Shown: positions 16,387-25,603, counted from the first letter of the stretch. The stretch: DNA of 64,000 nt from Syntrophobacter sp963666995 (GCA_963666995.1 OY762941.1:4402001-4466000), one strand, 5' to 3'. The notes: a model not told the origin generated them from the letters alone. Numbers and translations are program-made.

Positions 16387-18948
16387 ATGATGGACGAAAC
16401 AGGTACCGGCAGCCTTCCCGGGCTTTCTCAGGAGGAAGTGGCATCAAGGCTGAGGGAAGAAGGGTACAACGAACTCCCCTCCTCCAAGAGGCGAAGTCTG
16501 ATAGCGATTGCGCTGGGCGTCATCCGCGAGCCGATGTTCCTTCTCCTGGTTGCCTGCGGAACGATTTACCTCGTTCTTGGCGACGTCCAGGAAGCCCTCA
16601 TGCTCCTTGGATTCGTCTTCGTCGTAATGGGCATCACCCTGTACCAGGAACGCAAGACGGAGCGTGCCCTGGAGGCGCTGCGGGACCTCTCCAGTCCGCG
16701 CGCCAGGGTTATCCGCGACGGCGAAGTGAAACGTATTCCGGGCCGGGAAGTAGTTCGTGAGGACATTCTGGTCCTGGGGGAAGGGGATCGCGTTCCAGCC
16801 GATGCCGCTATCCTTTCCTGCACCAATCTGTCCATCGACGAATCCCTTCTGACCGGGGAATCCGTACCTGTTCGCAAAGCGGCATGCGGTGGCGCCACAG
16901 CGGAGATGGCTTCTCCCGGAGGAGATGATCTGCCCTTCGTCTATTCGGGAACACTGGTGGTCCGGGGGCAGGGCATCGCCTGCGCGAAGGCAACCGGTTT
17001 GCAGACGGAACTCGGGAAAATAGGCACGGCATTGAAGACAGTGGACATAGAGGAAACTCCGCTCCAGAGGGAAACGCAGCGTCTCGTTCGATATCTTGCC
17101 TGTTTTGGGATCTTTCTTTGTGTCCTGGTGATCACCGTATACGGATTAACTAGGGGAGATTGGCTCAACGGTTTTCTTGCGGGGATTACGCTGGCCATGG
17201 CCATGCTTCCTGAAGAATTTCCCGTTGTGTTGACCATTTTTCTGGCGCTTGGAGCATGGCGCATCTCTCAGAAGCATGTTCTTACCCGCCGGGTGCCTGC
17301 TGTGGAATCGCTCGGCGCGGCTACAGTGCTTTGTGTGGATAAGACTGGAACTCTGACGATCAACCGGATGTCCGTCAGCCGGATTTTTGCCCGAGGCAGC
17401 TTTCACAGCATGAAGAAGCATAGAAGCGAGCCTCTCCCCGAAGCCTTTCATGAACTTGTTGAATTTGCAGTTCTGGCCGGCCTGAACGCCCCCTTCGATC
17501 CAATGGAAAGAGCCCTGAAACACATGGGGGAACGCTACCTCGGCCAAACCGAGCACATTCACAGCAATTGGGTGCTTGTACAGGAATACCCCCTCTCGCA
17601 GTCCTTGCTCAGTCTTTCCCATGTTTGGAGATCACCGGAGAACGACGACTATATCATCGCTGCCAAGGGCGCGCCGGAAGCCATCGCGGATCTATGCCAC
17701 ATGGATGAGGCGCAAATGGGAGAAGTCACAAAACAGGTGCAAACCATGGCGCGGGAAGGCTTAAGAGTATTGGGAGTTGCAAAGGCGGCATTCAGGAAAG
17801 TGAGCCTGCCGGGCGAGCAGCATGATTTTTCGTTCGAGTTTCTTGGCCTCGTAGGTTTTGCCGATCCGGTGCGCCAGCATGTTCAGGACTCCATCAAAGA
17901 GTGCTACAGGGCTGGAGTGCGCGTCGTTATGATCACCGGAGACTATCCCGCGACCGCGCAAAACATTGCACAAGAGATCGGCCTGGCGCCGCTGGACGAT
18001 GTTATTACCGGGCACGAACTGGACAAGATGGATGACTCGATGCTCCGGGAGCGCATCAGGTCGGTGAATATTTTCGCTCGTGTGGTGCCGGAACAGAAGC
18101 TGCGCCTCGTAAATGCCCTCAAAGCCAATGGGGAGGTTGTTGCGATGACCGGAGACGGGGTAAACGATGCGCCGGCGCTGAAATCAGCCCATATCGGAAT
18201 AGCCATGGGAGGCAGGGGAACCGATGTTGCCCGCGAGTCTGCCTCACTGGTGCTCCTCGATGATGATTTCTCATCGATCGTCCAGGCTGTGAGGCTTGGG
18301 CGACGGATATTCGACAATCTCAAGAAAGCAATGGCCTACATCCTGGCGATCCATGTTCCGATAGCCGGATTGTCCCTCCTTCCCGTCCTTTTCAAATGGC
18401 CGCTCCTTCTGGCGCCGATTCACATCGCCTTTCTTGAACTCATCATCGACCCGGCCTGTTCGATCGTTTTTGAGGCCGAATCCGAAGAAGCCGGCGTAAT
18501 GAGCCGTCCTCCACGCAATCCGAAGGAGCCGCTGTTCAACAAGAGTGTACTGTTGCTCAGCTTGCTGCAAGGCCTGAGTGTGCTGGCCATCGTGCTCGCA
18601 GTCTACCTGGTCGCGCTCCACCGGGGAAAAGGCGAAGAGGATGCCCGGACGCTTACCTTTACCTCCCTCATTATAGCGAACCTTGGTCTGATCTTAACGA
18701 ACCGGTCATGGTCCCGCACGGCCCTGGCAACCTTAAGAAAGCCCAATACCGCTCTTTGGTGGGTGATAGGGGGAGCAATGTCTTTTATGGGACTGGTGCT
18801 GTACGTTCCTTCCTTGCGAGGCTTATTCCACTTCAGTACGCTGCATCCCATGGATCTGGTTTTTTGCCTTGCCGCGGGAACGGCAGGCATTTTGTGGTTT
18901 GAAATTCTAAAGGTGTATCGCCTGCGGAGAAAGCAATCCGTAGGTTGA
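16387..18948 (+). CDS. Cation-transporting P-type ATPase (P2-like)
   Basis: An 853-residue integral membrane ATPase. An N-terminal cation-ATPase domain (GLSQEEVASRLREEGYNELP), an actuator with TGES (DESLLTGESVPV), the phosphorylated Asp318 in DKTGTLT, a nucleotide-binding KGAPE motif, the TGDGVNDAPALKSA hinge and six C-terminal membrane segments are present. The membrane signature in TM4 is PEEFP where Ca2+-ATPases usually have PEGLP, so the transported ion (Ca2+ or another divalent cation) is uncertain. It is apparently monocistronic. Confidence 0.87.
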   Translation: MMDETGTGSLPGLSQEEVASRLREEGYNELPSSKRRSLIAIALGVIREPMFLLLVACGTIYLVLGDVQEALMLLGFVFVVMGITLYQERKTERALEALRDLSSPRARVIRDGEVKRIPGREVVREDILVLGEGDRVPADAAILSCTNLSIDESLLTGESVPVRKAACGGATAEMASPGGDDLPFVYSGTLVVRGQGIACAKATGLQTELGKIGTALKTVDIEETPLQRETQRLVRYLACFGIFLCVLVITVYGLTRGDWLNGFLAGITLAMAMLPEEFPVVLTIFLALGAWRISQKHVLTRRVPAVESLGAATVLCVDKTGTLTINRMSVSRIFARGSFHSMKKHRSEPLPEAFHELVEFAVLAGLNAPFDPMERALKHMGERYLGQTEHIHSNWVLVQEYPLSQSLLSLSHVWRSPENDDYIIAAKGAPEAIADLCHMDEAQMGEVTKQVQTMAREGLRVLGVAKAAFRKVSLPGEQHDFSFEFLGLVGFADPVRQHVQDSIKECYRAGVRVVMITGDYPATAQNIAQEIGLAPLDDVITGHELDKMDDSMLRERIRSVNIFARVVPEQKLRLVNALKANGEVVAMTGDGVNDAPALKSAHIGIAMGGRGTDVARESASLVLLDDDFSSIVQAVRLGRRIFDNLKKAMAYILAIHVPIAGLSLLPVLFKWPLLLAPIHIAFLELIIDPACSIVFEAESEEAGVMSRPPRNPKEPLFNKSVLLLSLLQGLSVLAIVLAVYLVALHRGKGEEDARTLTFTSLIIANLGLILTNRSWSRTALATLRKPNTALWWVIGGAMSFMGLVLYVPSLRGLFHFSTLHPMDLVFCLAAGTAGILWFEILKVYRLRRKQSVG

Positions 18949-19071
18949 GATGAAAAGAATGTGCGGGATTACGGCGCCGGGGGTGAAACATCTGTTTCCC
19001 GGACCGGAAACAGGCTGCGATCAACGCACGCAATACAGAGTCAACGGAATCGCAAGGGTATCGATGTCGCT

Positions 19072-20217
19072 TTACAACAGCGCGGCGACTTCCGCCCTTA
19101 TGCCTGCTTCGGCGGCTGCGGTCAGGTACTTTTCCAAGCTCCGCCCTGATGCGTCGGCCTGAACCGTAACCCATCGGGAGAGCTTGGCCAGGGCTTTGCC
19201 GGTTTCCATGATTTCACGGCTCATCTCGACGCCCATCCGGATATCCCCGGCCTTACCCACGAGGTAGAGGACGGCGCCTGCGTTGAGGCACGTCATGTCA
19301 ATGCACTCGGGGTGCCCGGTTCCGCTGATGACCTTCAGGAATCGAACGGCCTCCTTGCGGACATCTCCGGTTGCCGCAATGGATGAGTAGTCAGCCCGCT
19401 TGATGCCGACATCCTCGGGGGCCAGCAGGAATGTTTGTTCTTTCCCGCCGGGGAAAAACTCACAGACCAGAGTCTCCCCGATGGTCGAGATCTCGTCCAT
19501 TCCCTTTTCTTTCCGGGAATCAAATCCGTGCACGATCATCGCCCGTTCGTAGCCGATTTCCTTGATCACCTCGGTCACCTTCGGGACCAGTTCCTTTGCA
19601 TAAACGCCGCGCAACGCATGGGTGGGGCGGCAGGGGCTTGCCAGCGAGGCGGCGATATTGAGAGTGGATCCGAACCGGATCTGAGCGAGGATCCGTCCGA
19701 GGGACTTCGGATGGACTTTTGGACTCATGCCGTTAAACAGGCCGATTCCCTCTTTCTTTATGCTCGCGACGACCGTTTCCAGTTCGCATTCAACGTCGAT
19801 GCCTATTTGTTCGAGCAGATCCACGGTGCCGCAGGAAGATGTGAGGGCCCTTGCGCCATGCCGGGCCAGCCGGGCGCCTCCGGCCGCGGCAACCACCGAT
19901 GCGGCCGTGCTCACGTTGAATGTCTTGAGTTGGTCCATGCCGGTCCCGGAATTCTCGACCAGAGGGCGGCCGAGTTCATCGTCAATAAGGGCCGTATCGA
20001 ACTCGACTATGGCCTGCCACGCACCGGCAATTTCCTGGTACGTTTCACCCTTTGACACCAGGGCGGAGAGGAATGCGCCCTGCTGCAAATCAGGCTGCCG
20101 GTTCAACAGAATCTGCCGGAACATCCCGTAGCTTTCCTCCCGGTTCAGATCCTCCTTGCAGATCAGCCTCTGGATATTAGCGCCGAATTCTCTCAACGAT
20201 CCTTCCGACCATGCCAT
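19072..20217 (-). CDS. Anthranilate phosphoribosyltransferase-like protein (TrpD family)
   Basis: A 381-residue member of the glycosyltransferase family 3/TrpD fold. Family motifs are recognisable though divergent: NSGTGMDQLKTFNVSTA for GTGGD...NIST, RHGARALTSSCGTVDLLEQIG, PTHALRGVYAKELV and IVHGFDSRKEKGMDEIS. The family transfers phosphoribosyl from PRPP to an aromatic or base acceptor. It stands outside any trp operon and is the second gene after a cobalamin riboswitch and a dehydrogenase, 38 bases downstream of it. A role in tryptophan synthesis is therefore unlikely. A link to cobamide metabolism is an inference from the riboswitch. Confidence 0.75.
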   Translation of the reverse strand: MAWSEGSLREFGANIQRLICKEDLNREESYGMFRQILLNRQPDLQQGAFLSALVSKGETYQEIAGAWQAIVEFDTALIDDELGRPLVENSGTGMDQLKTFNVSTAASVVAAAGGARLARHGARALTSSCGTVDLLEQIGIDVECELETVVASIKKEGIGLFNGMSPKVHPKSLGRILAQIRFGSTLNIAASLASPCRPTHALRGVYAKELVPKVTEVIKEIGYERAMIVHGFDSRKEKGMDEISTIGETLVCEFFPGGKEQTFLLAPEDVGIKRADYSSIAATGDVRKEAVRFLKVISGTGHPECIDMTCLNAGAVLYLVGKAGDIRMGVEMSREIMETGKALAKLSRWVTVQADASGRSLEKYLTAAAEAGIRAEVAALL

Positions 20218-20255
20218 CTTGCATTACTCCTTTGTGCCCGGGCACCCCTCTGCGT

Positions 20256-21236
20256 TCATCCCCTTTGGGGATAGAGGAGGATTTTCATGCCCCGGCGGTT
20301 TTCGACGATTTGGAGTGCTTCGTCCAGATTGCTCAGATCCATTCGATGAGAGATCATGTCTTCAACGGCGACCGCTCCCGTGGCGATGGAATGGAGTGCC
20401 TGAACGCCGTGCCTGAAGCTGCAACCGTAGGCCCCCACGATGGTCTGCTCATGGTAGTGCAACTGGTTTATGCTGAGGGGTAGTTCATCTTCCGACGGCT
20501 GCAGCCCGGAGAAGACGACAAGGCGCCCGCGCGGGTTCATCGCTCCGAGCGCTTCCCGGTAGGCCTGCGCGGAACCAACCGCAACGACGCAAACATCGAA
20601 TTTCCCGCTCCCGCGAGAAGCGCTTCCTTTCGCGATCTCTCTGCGCCGGGGATCCGGCTCGATAGGGAAAGGTTCGGCCCCCATGGCCCGGGATGCTCTT
20701 GCAAGCAGGGTTCCCGCGGGACCGGCGCCCCAGATCCCCACGGTTTCGCCTTTGTCGAGGCGAGCCAGTTCAAGCGCATTGAGGCAGCAGGAGAGGGGCT
20801 CGGCAAATACGGCCTGTTCCGCGCTGAGACCTTCCGGAACGGGAATAACGCTCTTTGCGGGCGCGATAACGAACTGCGCAAACCCGCCGTCCCGGTGAAA
20901 TCCCATGATTTGCATGCCGCGGCACAGATTTTCCGCTCCTTTCAGGCAAGCCGGGCATCGGCCGCACCACACGCCAGGGTACACATAAACCCGGCAACCC
21001 TCCTGCAAAGCGGTCACATGGCGTCCCGTCCTGCGGACGATCCCAACGACCTCTTCGCCCGGTATCCTGGGCAGAGTGAGATCGTGGTGTCCGACGCGGA
21101 TCAGTTTAAGATCCGTTCGGCACAGACCGGTCACCTCGACTTCAATGAGCACTTCATCCGCTTCAAGATCGCGTACCGGAACCGTTGCCAGTTCAAACGC
21201 GCCGATTTCCCTGACCAGAACAGCCGACATCTCCAT
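20256..21236 (-). CDS. Zinc-binding alcohol dehydrogenase-like protein (MDR superfamily)
   Basis: A 326-residue medium-chain dehydrogenase. The catalytic zinc Cys39 is in GLCRTD and the structural zinc is held by Cys91, Cys94, Cys97 and Cys105 (CGRCPACLKGAENLC). A Rossmann fold follows (VGIWGAGPAGTLLA). The usual PGHE catalytic motif reads PGEE here, so the zinc-ligand His is replaced by Glu61, and activity may differ. A GAGGAGGTG ribosome site precedes the start. It is first in an operon with the TrpD-like gene, behind a cobalamin riboswitch and terminator. Substrate unknown. Confidence 0.82.
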   Translation of the reverse strand: MEMSAVLVREIGAFELATVPVRDLEADEVLIEVEVTGLCRTDLKLIRVGHHDLTLPRIPGEEVVGIVRRTGRHVTALQEGCRVYVYPGVWCGRCPACLKGAENLCRGMQIMGFHRDGGFAQFVIAPAKSVIPVPEGLSAEQAVFAEPLSCCLNALELARLDKGETVGIWGAGPAGTLLARASRAMGAEPFPIEPDPRRREIAKGSASRGSGKFDVCVVAVGSAQAYREALGAMNPRGRLVVFSGLQPSEDELPLSINQLHYHEQTIVGAYGCSFRHGVQALHSIATGAVAVEDMISHRMDLSNLDEALQIVENRRGMKILLYPQRG

Positions 21237-21262
21237 GGGTCCGATCCACCTCCTCGAAAACG

Positions 21263-21305
21263 AAAAAAGGGTCCCGACAGCCGCGAACGGCTGGCGGAAC
21301 CCTTT
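21263..21305 (-). terminator. Riboswitch expression-platform terminator
   Basis: On the minus strand AAAGGGT pairs with ACCCTTT around an inner CAGCCG/CGGCTG stem, followed by six T. It lies between the cobalamin aptamer and the dehydrogenase start, as expected for transcription attenuation. Confidence 0.85.
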
Positions 21306-21324
21306 GCCATCAGATTCCTTGATT

Positions 21325-21482
21325 CGGGACGTTCAGTCGTCTTCTGACTTCCGGGTCATCCGCGAGACCATCGCCTTCCCATACCGGTACGTATTGCGCC
21401 CCGTACAGTGGCTCATTCCTCTGATCTGCGTCCCCGGTCACAGCGGCGGGACCATCACGGATTTGCACCGTGTTCCGTTACT
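21325..21482 (-). promoter_or_regulatory. Cobalamin riboswitch
   Basis: Read on the minus strand, the conserved cobalamin-aptamer elements appear in order. They are GGTGCAAATCC (21469-21459), CCCGCCGCTGTGACCGGGGA, the B12 box GCCACTG (21412-21406), GGGAAGGC (21380-21373) and CGGAAGTCAGAAGAC near 21340-21354. A terminator follows, then the dehydrogenase/TrpD-like pair. Binding of adenosylcobalamin by this class usually turns expression off. A separate hairpin (21481-21509) lies just before the aptamer. Confidence 0.92.
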
Positions 21483-21635
21483 GAACTTCGCGAGCAAAAA
21501 CAAGTTCAGAAATGTCTATTAGCTCCGAGCGAAAAAGTCAAGCCCGCAGGCCGGGTGCTCACCTGTTGTGCTCCCCGGGAAGGGGCCATCGAGAAATCAC
21601 ACCAATTTGCGGTCAAAGTAAGATAAACCCCAAGA

Positions 21636-21806
21636 GAGCGGGGGAATGATTTCCCCGCGCCCCCGGATTTCGGCCACACGCGCAAGCGCGTGAGGCCGAG
21701 CGCTCGGCGCTGGCGGCGCTCGCCCACGCTGGGCGGGGGCGGCGCCGCAGCGCCACACAAAGCCGCGCAGCGGCGTGGGGGTGTGGGGGACACAGTTCCC
21801 CACGCT
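21636..21806. repeat. Very GC-rich palindromic block
   Basis: About 170 bases of nearly pure G and C holding several short perfect palindromes: GCGGGGGAA/TTCCCCGC, CACGCGCAAGCGCGTG, CCGAGCGCTCGG and GTGGGGGT/CACCCCCAC types. Composition differs sharply from the flanks. It contains no gene and lies between the riboswitch and the convergent end of the nitroreductase gene. It may be a mobile-element relic or a strong bidirectional terminator region; neither is shown. Confidence 0.5.
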
Positions 21807-21888
21807 TTTCATTCTTTGATGGCATTTTGAACCTGGGATCAAAGAATCCCCGCCATGTTAAGGCACGGGAAATCCGGAAATTCGCGAA

Positions 21889-22407
21889 TCAGACCCGGAT
21901 TACGAAATTGTCCTTTCTTGGGGCTGCTTTCGGATGCTCGCAGTCGGGATATCCCAGAATGCAGGAACCCACCCCTATGTGATCTCCGGTGACACCCCAC
22001 TTCCTCAATAGGTCCTTGCCTCCCTCGGTTTCAAACATTTGCCTCGTACGGTGAACCCAGCAGGACCCGACACCGAGGGACGCCGCCGCATTGAACATGT
22101 TGCCAAGCGCAAGACTCGCATCCTCGACCGGCGTGACCTTGCTCCTGTCTGCAAAAACGAGTATGACTGTCGGCGCCCTGTAATAAGGATCGATATCCTT
22201 TCCCAGCACGGCCGCGTTCATGGCCGAGAGCTTCTTCAAAATTTCCTTGTCCTGGACAACAACGAAAAGAGCCGACTGCTGGTTTGCACCGCTGGGTGCG
22301 TACATTCCCGCTTCGAGAATAACGTTCAGCTCATCTTCCCTGATCTGCTCCGGTTTGAATTTACGGATGCTTCTTCTTTCAAGAAGAGTTCTAATGGTTT
22401 CGTTCAT
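21889..22407 (-). CDS. Nitroreductase-family FMN protein
   Basis: A 172-residue nitroreductase with the FMN-binding N-terminus (LERRSIRKFKPEQI), the APSGANQQ loop and the GVGSCWVHR and GVGSCILGYPD segments. Family members use NAD(P)H and FMN to reduce nitro compounds or quinones. The gene starts six bases after the end of the TIM-barrel gene upstream on the same strand, so the two form an operon. Physiological substrate is not evident. Confidence 0.88.
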   Translation of the reverse strand: MNETIRTLLERRSIRKFKPEQIREDELNVILEAGMYAPSGANQQSALFVVVQDKEILKKLSAMNAAVLGKDIDPYYRAPTVILVFADRSKVTPVEDASLALGNMFNAAASLGVGSCWVHRTRQMFETEGGKDLLRKWGVTGDHIGVGSCILGYPDCEHPKAAPRKDNFVIRV

Positions 22408-22413
22408 ATCGCT

Positions 22414-23205
22414 TCATCTCCTTGAGTTATCTGTTGGATAGACCAAACGCCTGACGTGTCCCAGACAGCTTTCAATCTGGCCCGGCCGCAATTCCAGCGT
22501 TATGGTTCCTCTGTAGTGAACGGCATGCAATCTCTGAAAGATTTTTCGAAAATCGATCTTCCCTTCTCCCACCGGGAGATGGAGATCATCATCCGGCGAA
22601 TTGCCTCCATGGTTATCATGCAAGTGGATGTGTTTTATCCTGTCAGGATAGTTTTCCAGAAAGCCAAAGCTGGTATTTTCCTTTGAGAGAAGTTCAGCAT
22701 GTCCCAGGTCAAGTGTAAGGTTCAGCCGGGGAACGGCCGCAAAAACCTCCGCCAAGTGAACTGCATTTTCGCTCAAATTTTCCAGGCAGACAATAATTCC
22801 ATTGCCGCTCGCCCTCTCCATTACCCGTTTTAGAAAGCCGATCTTGTAGGCGATTGTCTCCTCCCGCACGAATCGGGGGTCCATCCAGAGGTGCAACGTC
22901 AATAGCCGCATCTCCAACTCGGGCATGATATCAAGGACATGGAGCAGCTTTGGGAAATAAATCGTTTCCAGGGTATGCATATCATTGGGATCGCCTTCCG
23001 CGGGGCCGTGACAAAGGTAAAAGAAATCGGTTAATCGTGGCAGGGCTCGATATTTATCCAAAAGAAAGCGGAAGTCAGCCGGGTTCACGATGGTGATTTC
23101 CGCGAACCGGAGACCCATCTCGTGCAGGGAAATCACGTCATCCGGGCTCCTTGCCGTGCCGCCCAGGAGAATTTCTCGATTCAAACCGGAACGCAAAACC
23201 GCCAT
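22414..23205 (-). CDS. Sugar phosphate isomerase/epimerase-like TIM-barrel protein
   Basis: A 263-residue xylose-isomerase-like TIM barrel. Metal-ligand motifs of the family are visible: a conserved Glu in IIVCLENLSEN, LTLDLGHAELL, and a HIHLHDNHGGN triad followed by a late Glu in GTITLELRP. Relatives act as sugar isomerases, myo-inositol enzymes or AP endonucleases. Upstream methyltransferase and downstream nitroreductase share the strand with short gaps, which does not identify a substrate. Confidence 0.8.
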   Translation of the reverse strand: MAVLRSGLNREILLGGTARSPDDVISLHEMGLRFAEITIVNPADFRFLLDKYRALPRLTDFFYLCHGPAEGDPNDMHTLETIYFPKLLHVLDIMPELEMRLLTLHLWMDPRFVREETIAYKIGFLKRVMERASGNGIIVCLENLSENAVHLAEVFAAVPRLNLTLDLGHAELLSKENTSFGFLENYPDRIKHIHLHDNHGGNSPDDDLHLPVGEGKIDFRKIFQRLHAVHYRGTITLELRPGQIESCLGHVRRLVYPTDNSRR

Positions 23206-23232
23206 AAATTGCCCGTGGGATTCCCGGCAAAG

Positions 23233-23904
23233 TCAGGTCGGGTTTTTCTGGTCAGTGTCTGACCGATCGTCGTGCTTGGTCGATTCCGCAACAAAAATGT
23301 AGAATAGAGGTTCGTCACTAAAACTTACGATTTTAAAGCCGTGTCGTTCACACAATTCTCTTGCGTCCGCCTCATCAGGCAGCAAATCCAAATGAAAAGG
23401 CGTGCGTTTCTTCAGTTCGACGATGAAGCCTCTACCGAGGGGATGGCTGACCACCAGTCTGCCTTTCTCGCACAGCAGGCGGTAGAGGTTATTCAGGCTT
23501 TTTGATTTATCCACTATATTGGAGAAACAAGCGTTGATGAAGACTACGTCGAGACTGTCATCCGGGAGCTGCAAGCTTCCGACGTCGGAACGGTGAACTA
23601 TTACCTGCGGGAATTTTTCCTTTACCCGTCGAAGCATGTTTTCCGCCAGGTCGCAGGCATGGACTTCGGAAGGACCGTGCTTCAGAATATACGGGATGAG
23701 AATCCCGGTCCCGGTTCCCACATCCAGGACCCTTTCGCCCCGTTGGAGGCGGCTTGCTTCAACAGTGGCTTCCAGGCGCTCGGGCACCCCCTTTGGGAGA
23801 GGAGGTTCGAAAAGATCCACGCGTTCATTGAAGTACCTTTGCTGCAGCTCATTGTCTTCTTCGATCTGTTCTGTTGTGAGACGATCAGTCATAGTAAATT
23901 CCAA
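23233..23904 (-). CDS. SAM-dependent methyltransferase
   Basis: A 223-residue class I methyltransferase. Motif I is VLDVGTGTGILIPY, followed by VHACDLAENMLRRV, an acidic motif (VVFINACFSNI) and SHPLGRGF. The ATG at 23904 was kept; an in-frame ATG four codons later (23892) is equally possible because neither has a clear ribosome site. The substrate is unknown. The stop lies 27 bases before the TIM-barrel gene, suggesting cotranscription. Confidence 0.85.
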   Translation of the reverse strand: MEFTMTDRLTTEQIEEDNELQQRYFNERVDLFEPPLPKGVPERLEATVEASRLQRGERVLDVGTGTGILIPYILKHGPSEVHACDLAENMLRRVKEKFPQVIVHRSDVGSLQLPDDSLDVVFINACFSNIVDKSKSLNNLYRLLCEKGRLVVSHPLGRGFIVELKKRTPFHLDLLPDEADARELCERHGFKIVSFSDEPLFYIFVAESTKHDDRSDTDQKNPT

Positions 23905-24310
23905 TGGTTACTGTTCGGTGCTCCCGGGACCCCGGTCCCCCGCGACAGGGACGCTGCCGGCAAAGAGCGGAGGAAAATATAATATCATACAAATGGTGGA
24001 TTATAGTCAAAAAAACATCCTGCTGTGCTTGTGGCGTAGAGCTGCCGGGGTCCGTAATAGCTTCCGGTCGCCCTGCGGACTCCGTGCGTTTCCCTCTTCC
24101 CCGGAAATCCTGCCAATTGGGGTGGACTGACCAAAAGAGGGTGGGCCGAATGAGAGTATCAAAGCGGGCCGAATCAAATTGGCAAAACCAGCGACATCAG
24201 GCGGGCACGCTGGAAGGTGTCGTTGTCTTCGATACAGGTGATTTTTGTTCCGAAAAAGCATTTCGCAGGATATAAAAACCATTCACACTAAGCTGGAGAG
24301 ACAGACAACG
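23905..24310. other. Divergent intergenic region, no gene seen
   Basis: About 400 bases between the divergent methyltransferase and thioesterase genes. Short open frames here lack any family resemblance. I saw no clear promoter, repeat or RNA. Confidence 0.5.
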
Positions 24311-25195
24311 ATGAAGGCATGCTCCGAGGGCAACGTACTGGAAGAACTGCTGCAACTGCTGAAGCTCGAGCAGCTCGAAGAGAACATCTTCCGCGGGCAG
24401 AGTCAGGATCTGGGGTTCGGCAACGTCTACGGCGGCCAGGTGCTCGGGCAGGCACTCTCGGCCGCCTACCGGACCGTGCCGCCGGAACGCCGGGCCCACA
24501 GCCTCCACGCTTACTTTCTCAGGCACGGTGATGTCAAGCAGCCGATCGTCTACAACGTCGACCGTATCCGCGACGGCAAGAGTTTCACCACCCGGAGGGT
24601 GGTGGCGGTCCAGAGCGGTCAGGCGATCTTCAACATGGCAGCCTCGTTTCAGATCGACGAGCCGGGCTTTGAGCATCAGGATCAGGCACCGGTCGTCCCC
24701 GGGCCCGAGGGCCTGGCCTCGGAACTCGAACTGGCCGACCGGATCGCCGAGCAGATCCCCGACTCCCTCCGCGAAAAGCTTCTGTGCCGGCGGCCGATTG
24801 AAGTCCGTCCGGTGAAACCGATGAATGCCTTTGCCCCGGAAAAGCGCGAACCGGTGAGATACAATTGGGTCAGGGCCGTCGGCAAAATGCCGGATGATCC
24901 TTCGGTTCACGAGTATCTACTGGCCTATGCGTCGGATCACGGCTTTATGTTGACATCGCTTTACCCTCACGGGCAGAGTTTCTGGCAGCCGGCCATGCAA
25001 GTTGCCAGCCTGGATCATGCCATGTGGTTTCATCGGCGGTTTCGCATGGACGACTGGCTGCTGTATGCGATGCGAAGCCCCAATGCCTGCAACGCCCGGG
25101 GGCTGGCCTGTGGTGAGATCTTCAACCGCCGGGGCGTATTGGTGGCTACGGTCGCACAAGAGGGGCTGATCCGATACCACGGCAACAGTGCGTGA
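24311..25195 (+). CDS. tesB: Acyl-CoA thioesterase II
   Basis: A 294-residue double hot-dog thioesterase. Family motifs include GNVYGGQVLGQAL, HSLHAYFLRHG, SFTTRRVVAVQ, the SLDHAMWFHR segment carrying the catalytic Asp, and the closing QEGLIR with the catalytic Gln. It hydrolyses acyl-CoA to free acid and CoA in the cytoplasm. The start at 24311 follows GGAGAG and matches the family N-terminus; an upstream in-frame ATG at 24245 adds 22 unrelated residues. Apparently monocistronic. Confidence 0.9.
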   Translation: MKACSEGNVLEELLQLLKLEQLEENIFRGQSQDLGFGNVYGGQVLGQALSAAYRTVPPERRAHSLHAYFLRHGDVKQPIVYNVDRIRDGKSFTTRRVVAVQSGQAIFNMAASFQIDEPGFEHQDQAPVVPGPEGLASELELADRIAEQIPDSLREKLLCRRPIEVRPVKPMNAFAPEKREPVRYNWVRAVGKMPDDPSVHEYLLAYASDHGFMLTSLYPHGQSFWQPAMQVASLDHAMWFHRRFRMDDWLLYAMRSPNACNARGLACGEIFNRRGVLVATVAQEGLIRYHGNSA

Positions 25196-25415
25196 AGAAC
25201 GTGACCTTTTCCATTAACCTACAAAATAGAGTCCCAAAATACCCACTTTGATGCTTCGCGGGTGAGGCGGGCATCATGAACAATTGTCTCTCCCGGGACC
25301 GGGTTTATAACCGCCGGTGATTGGCTGTGAGCGGAAAACCACCAGAAACCCGGTAGCGGACGAGTAAACGGGCTGTTGCCCAAAGGAAAAGCCAAGGCCG
25401 GATGAAACCAGGATC

Positions 25416-25444
25416 CGTCATTCCGGCGCAGGCCGGAATCCAGG
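25416..25444 (+). repeat. Short dispersed repeat, CGTCATTCCGGCG type
   Basis: An imperfect inverted repeat (TTCCGGCGCAGGCCGGAA) of a kind scattered through many proteobacterial genomes. A relative lies at 33048-33076 and a CCCCGGCG variant inside the larger repeats at 25478 and 35423. Confidence 0.7.
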
Positions 25445-25477
25445 ATCTTTGAATTTATTGGATAATTCCAATCAGCG

Positions 25478-25564
25478 ACTCTGGACCCCGGTCTTTACAC
25501 TTCGCCGGGGTGACGTTTCTTGACAAACGGCTCATTTTTTACCTGGATTCTGTTTGGGCAACAG
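25478..25564 (-). repeat. Dispersed repeat of about 87 bp (copy 1)
   Basis: Read on the minus strand it begins CTGTTGCCCAAACAGAATCC and ends near a CCCCGG hairpin and GGGGTCCAGAGTCG. The same order occurs on the plus strand at 35423-35512. A shorter relative of the first part (CTGTTGCCCAAAGGAAAAG) lies close by at 25373-25391, as it does at 35379-35397 near the other copy. Confidence 0.75.
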
Positions 25565-25603
25565 GCCGTAAAAGCGGCCCCCCCCGGTTAAGAAATCAGT
25601 TGT

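Noticed and set aside
21481..21509. Hairpin CTGAACTT...AAGTTCAG as an extra aptamer stem
   Set aside because: It lies outside the conserved cobalamin core; mentioned with the riboswitch but not called separately.
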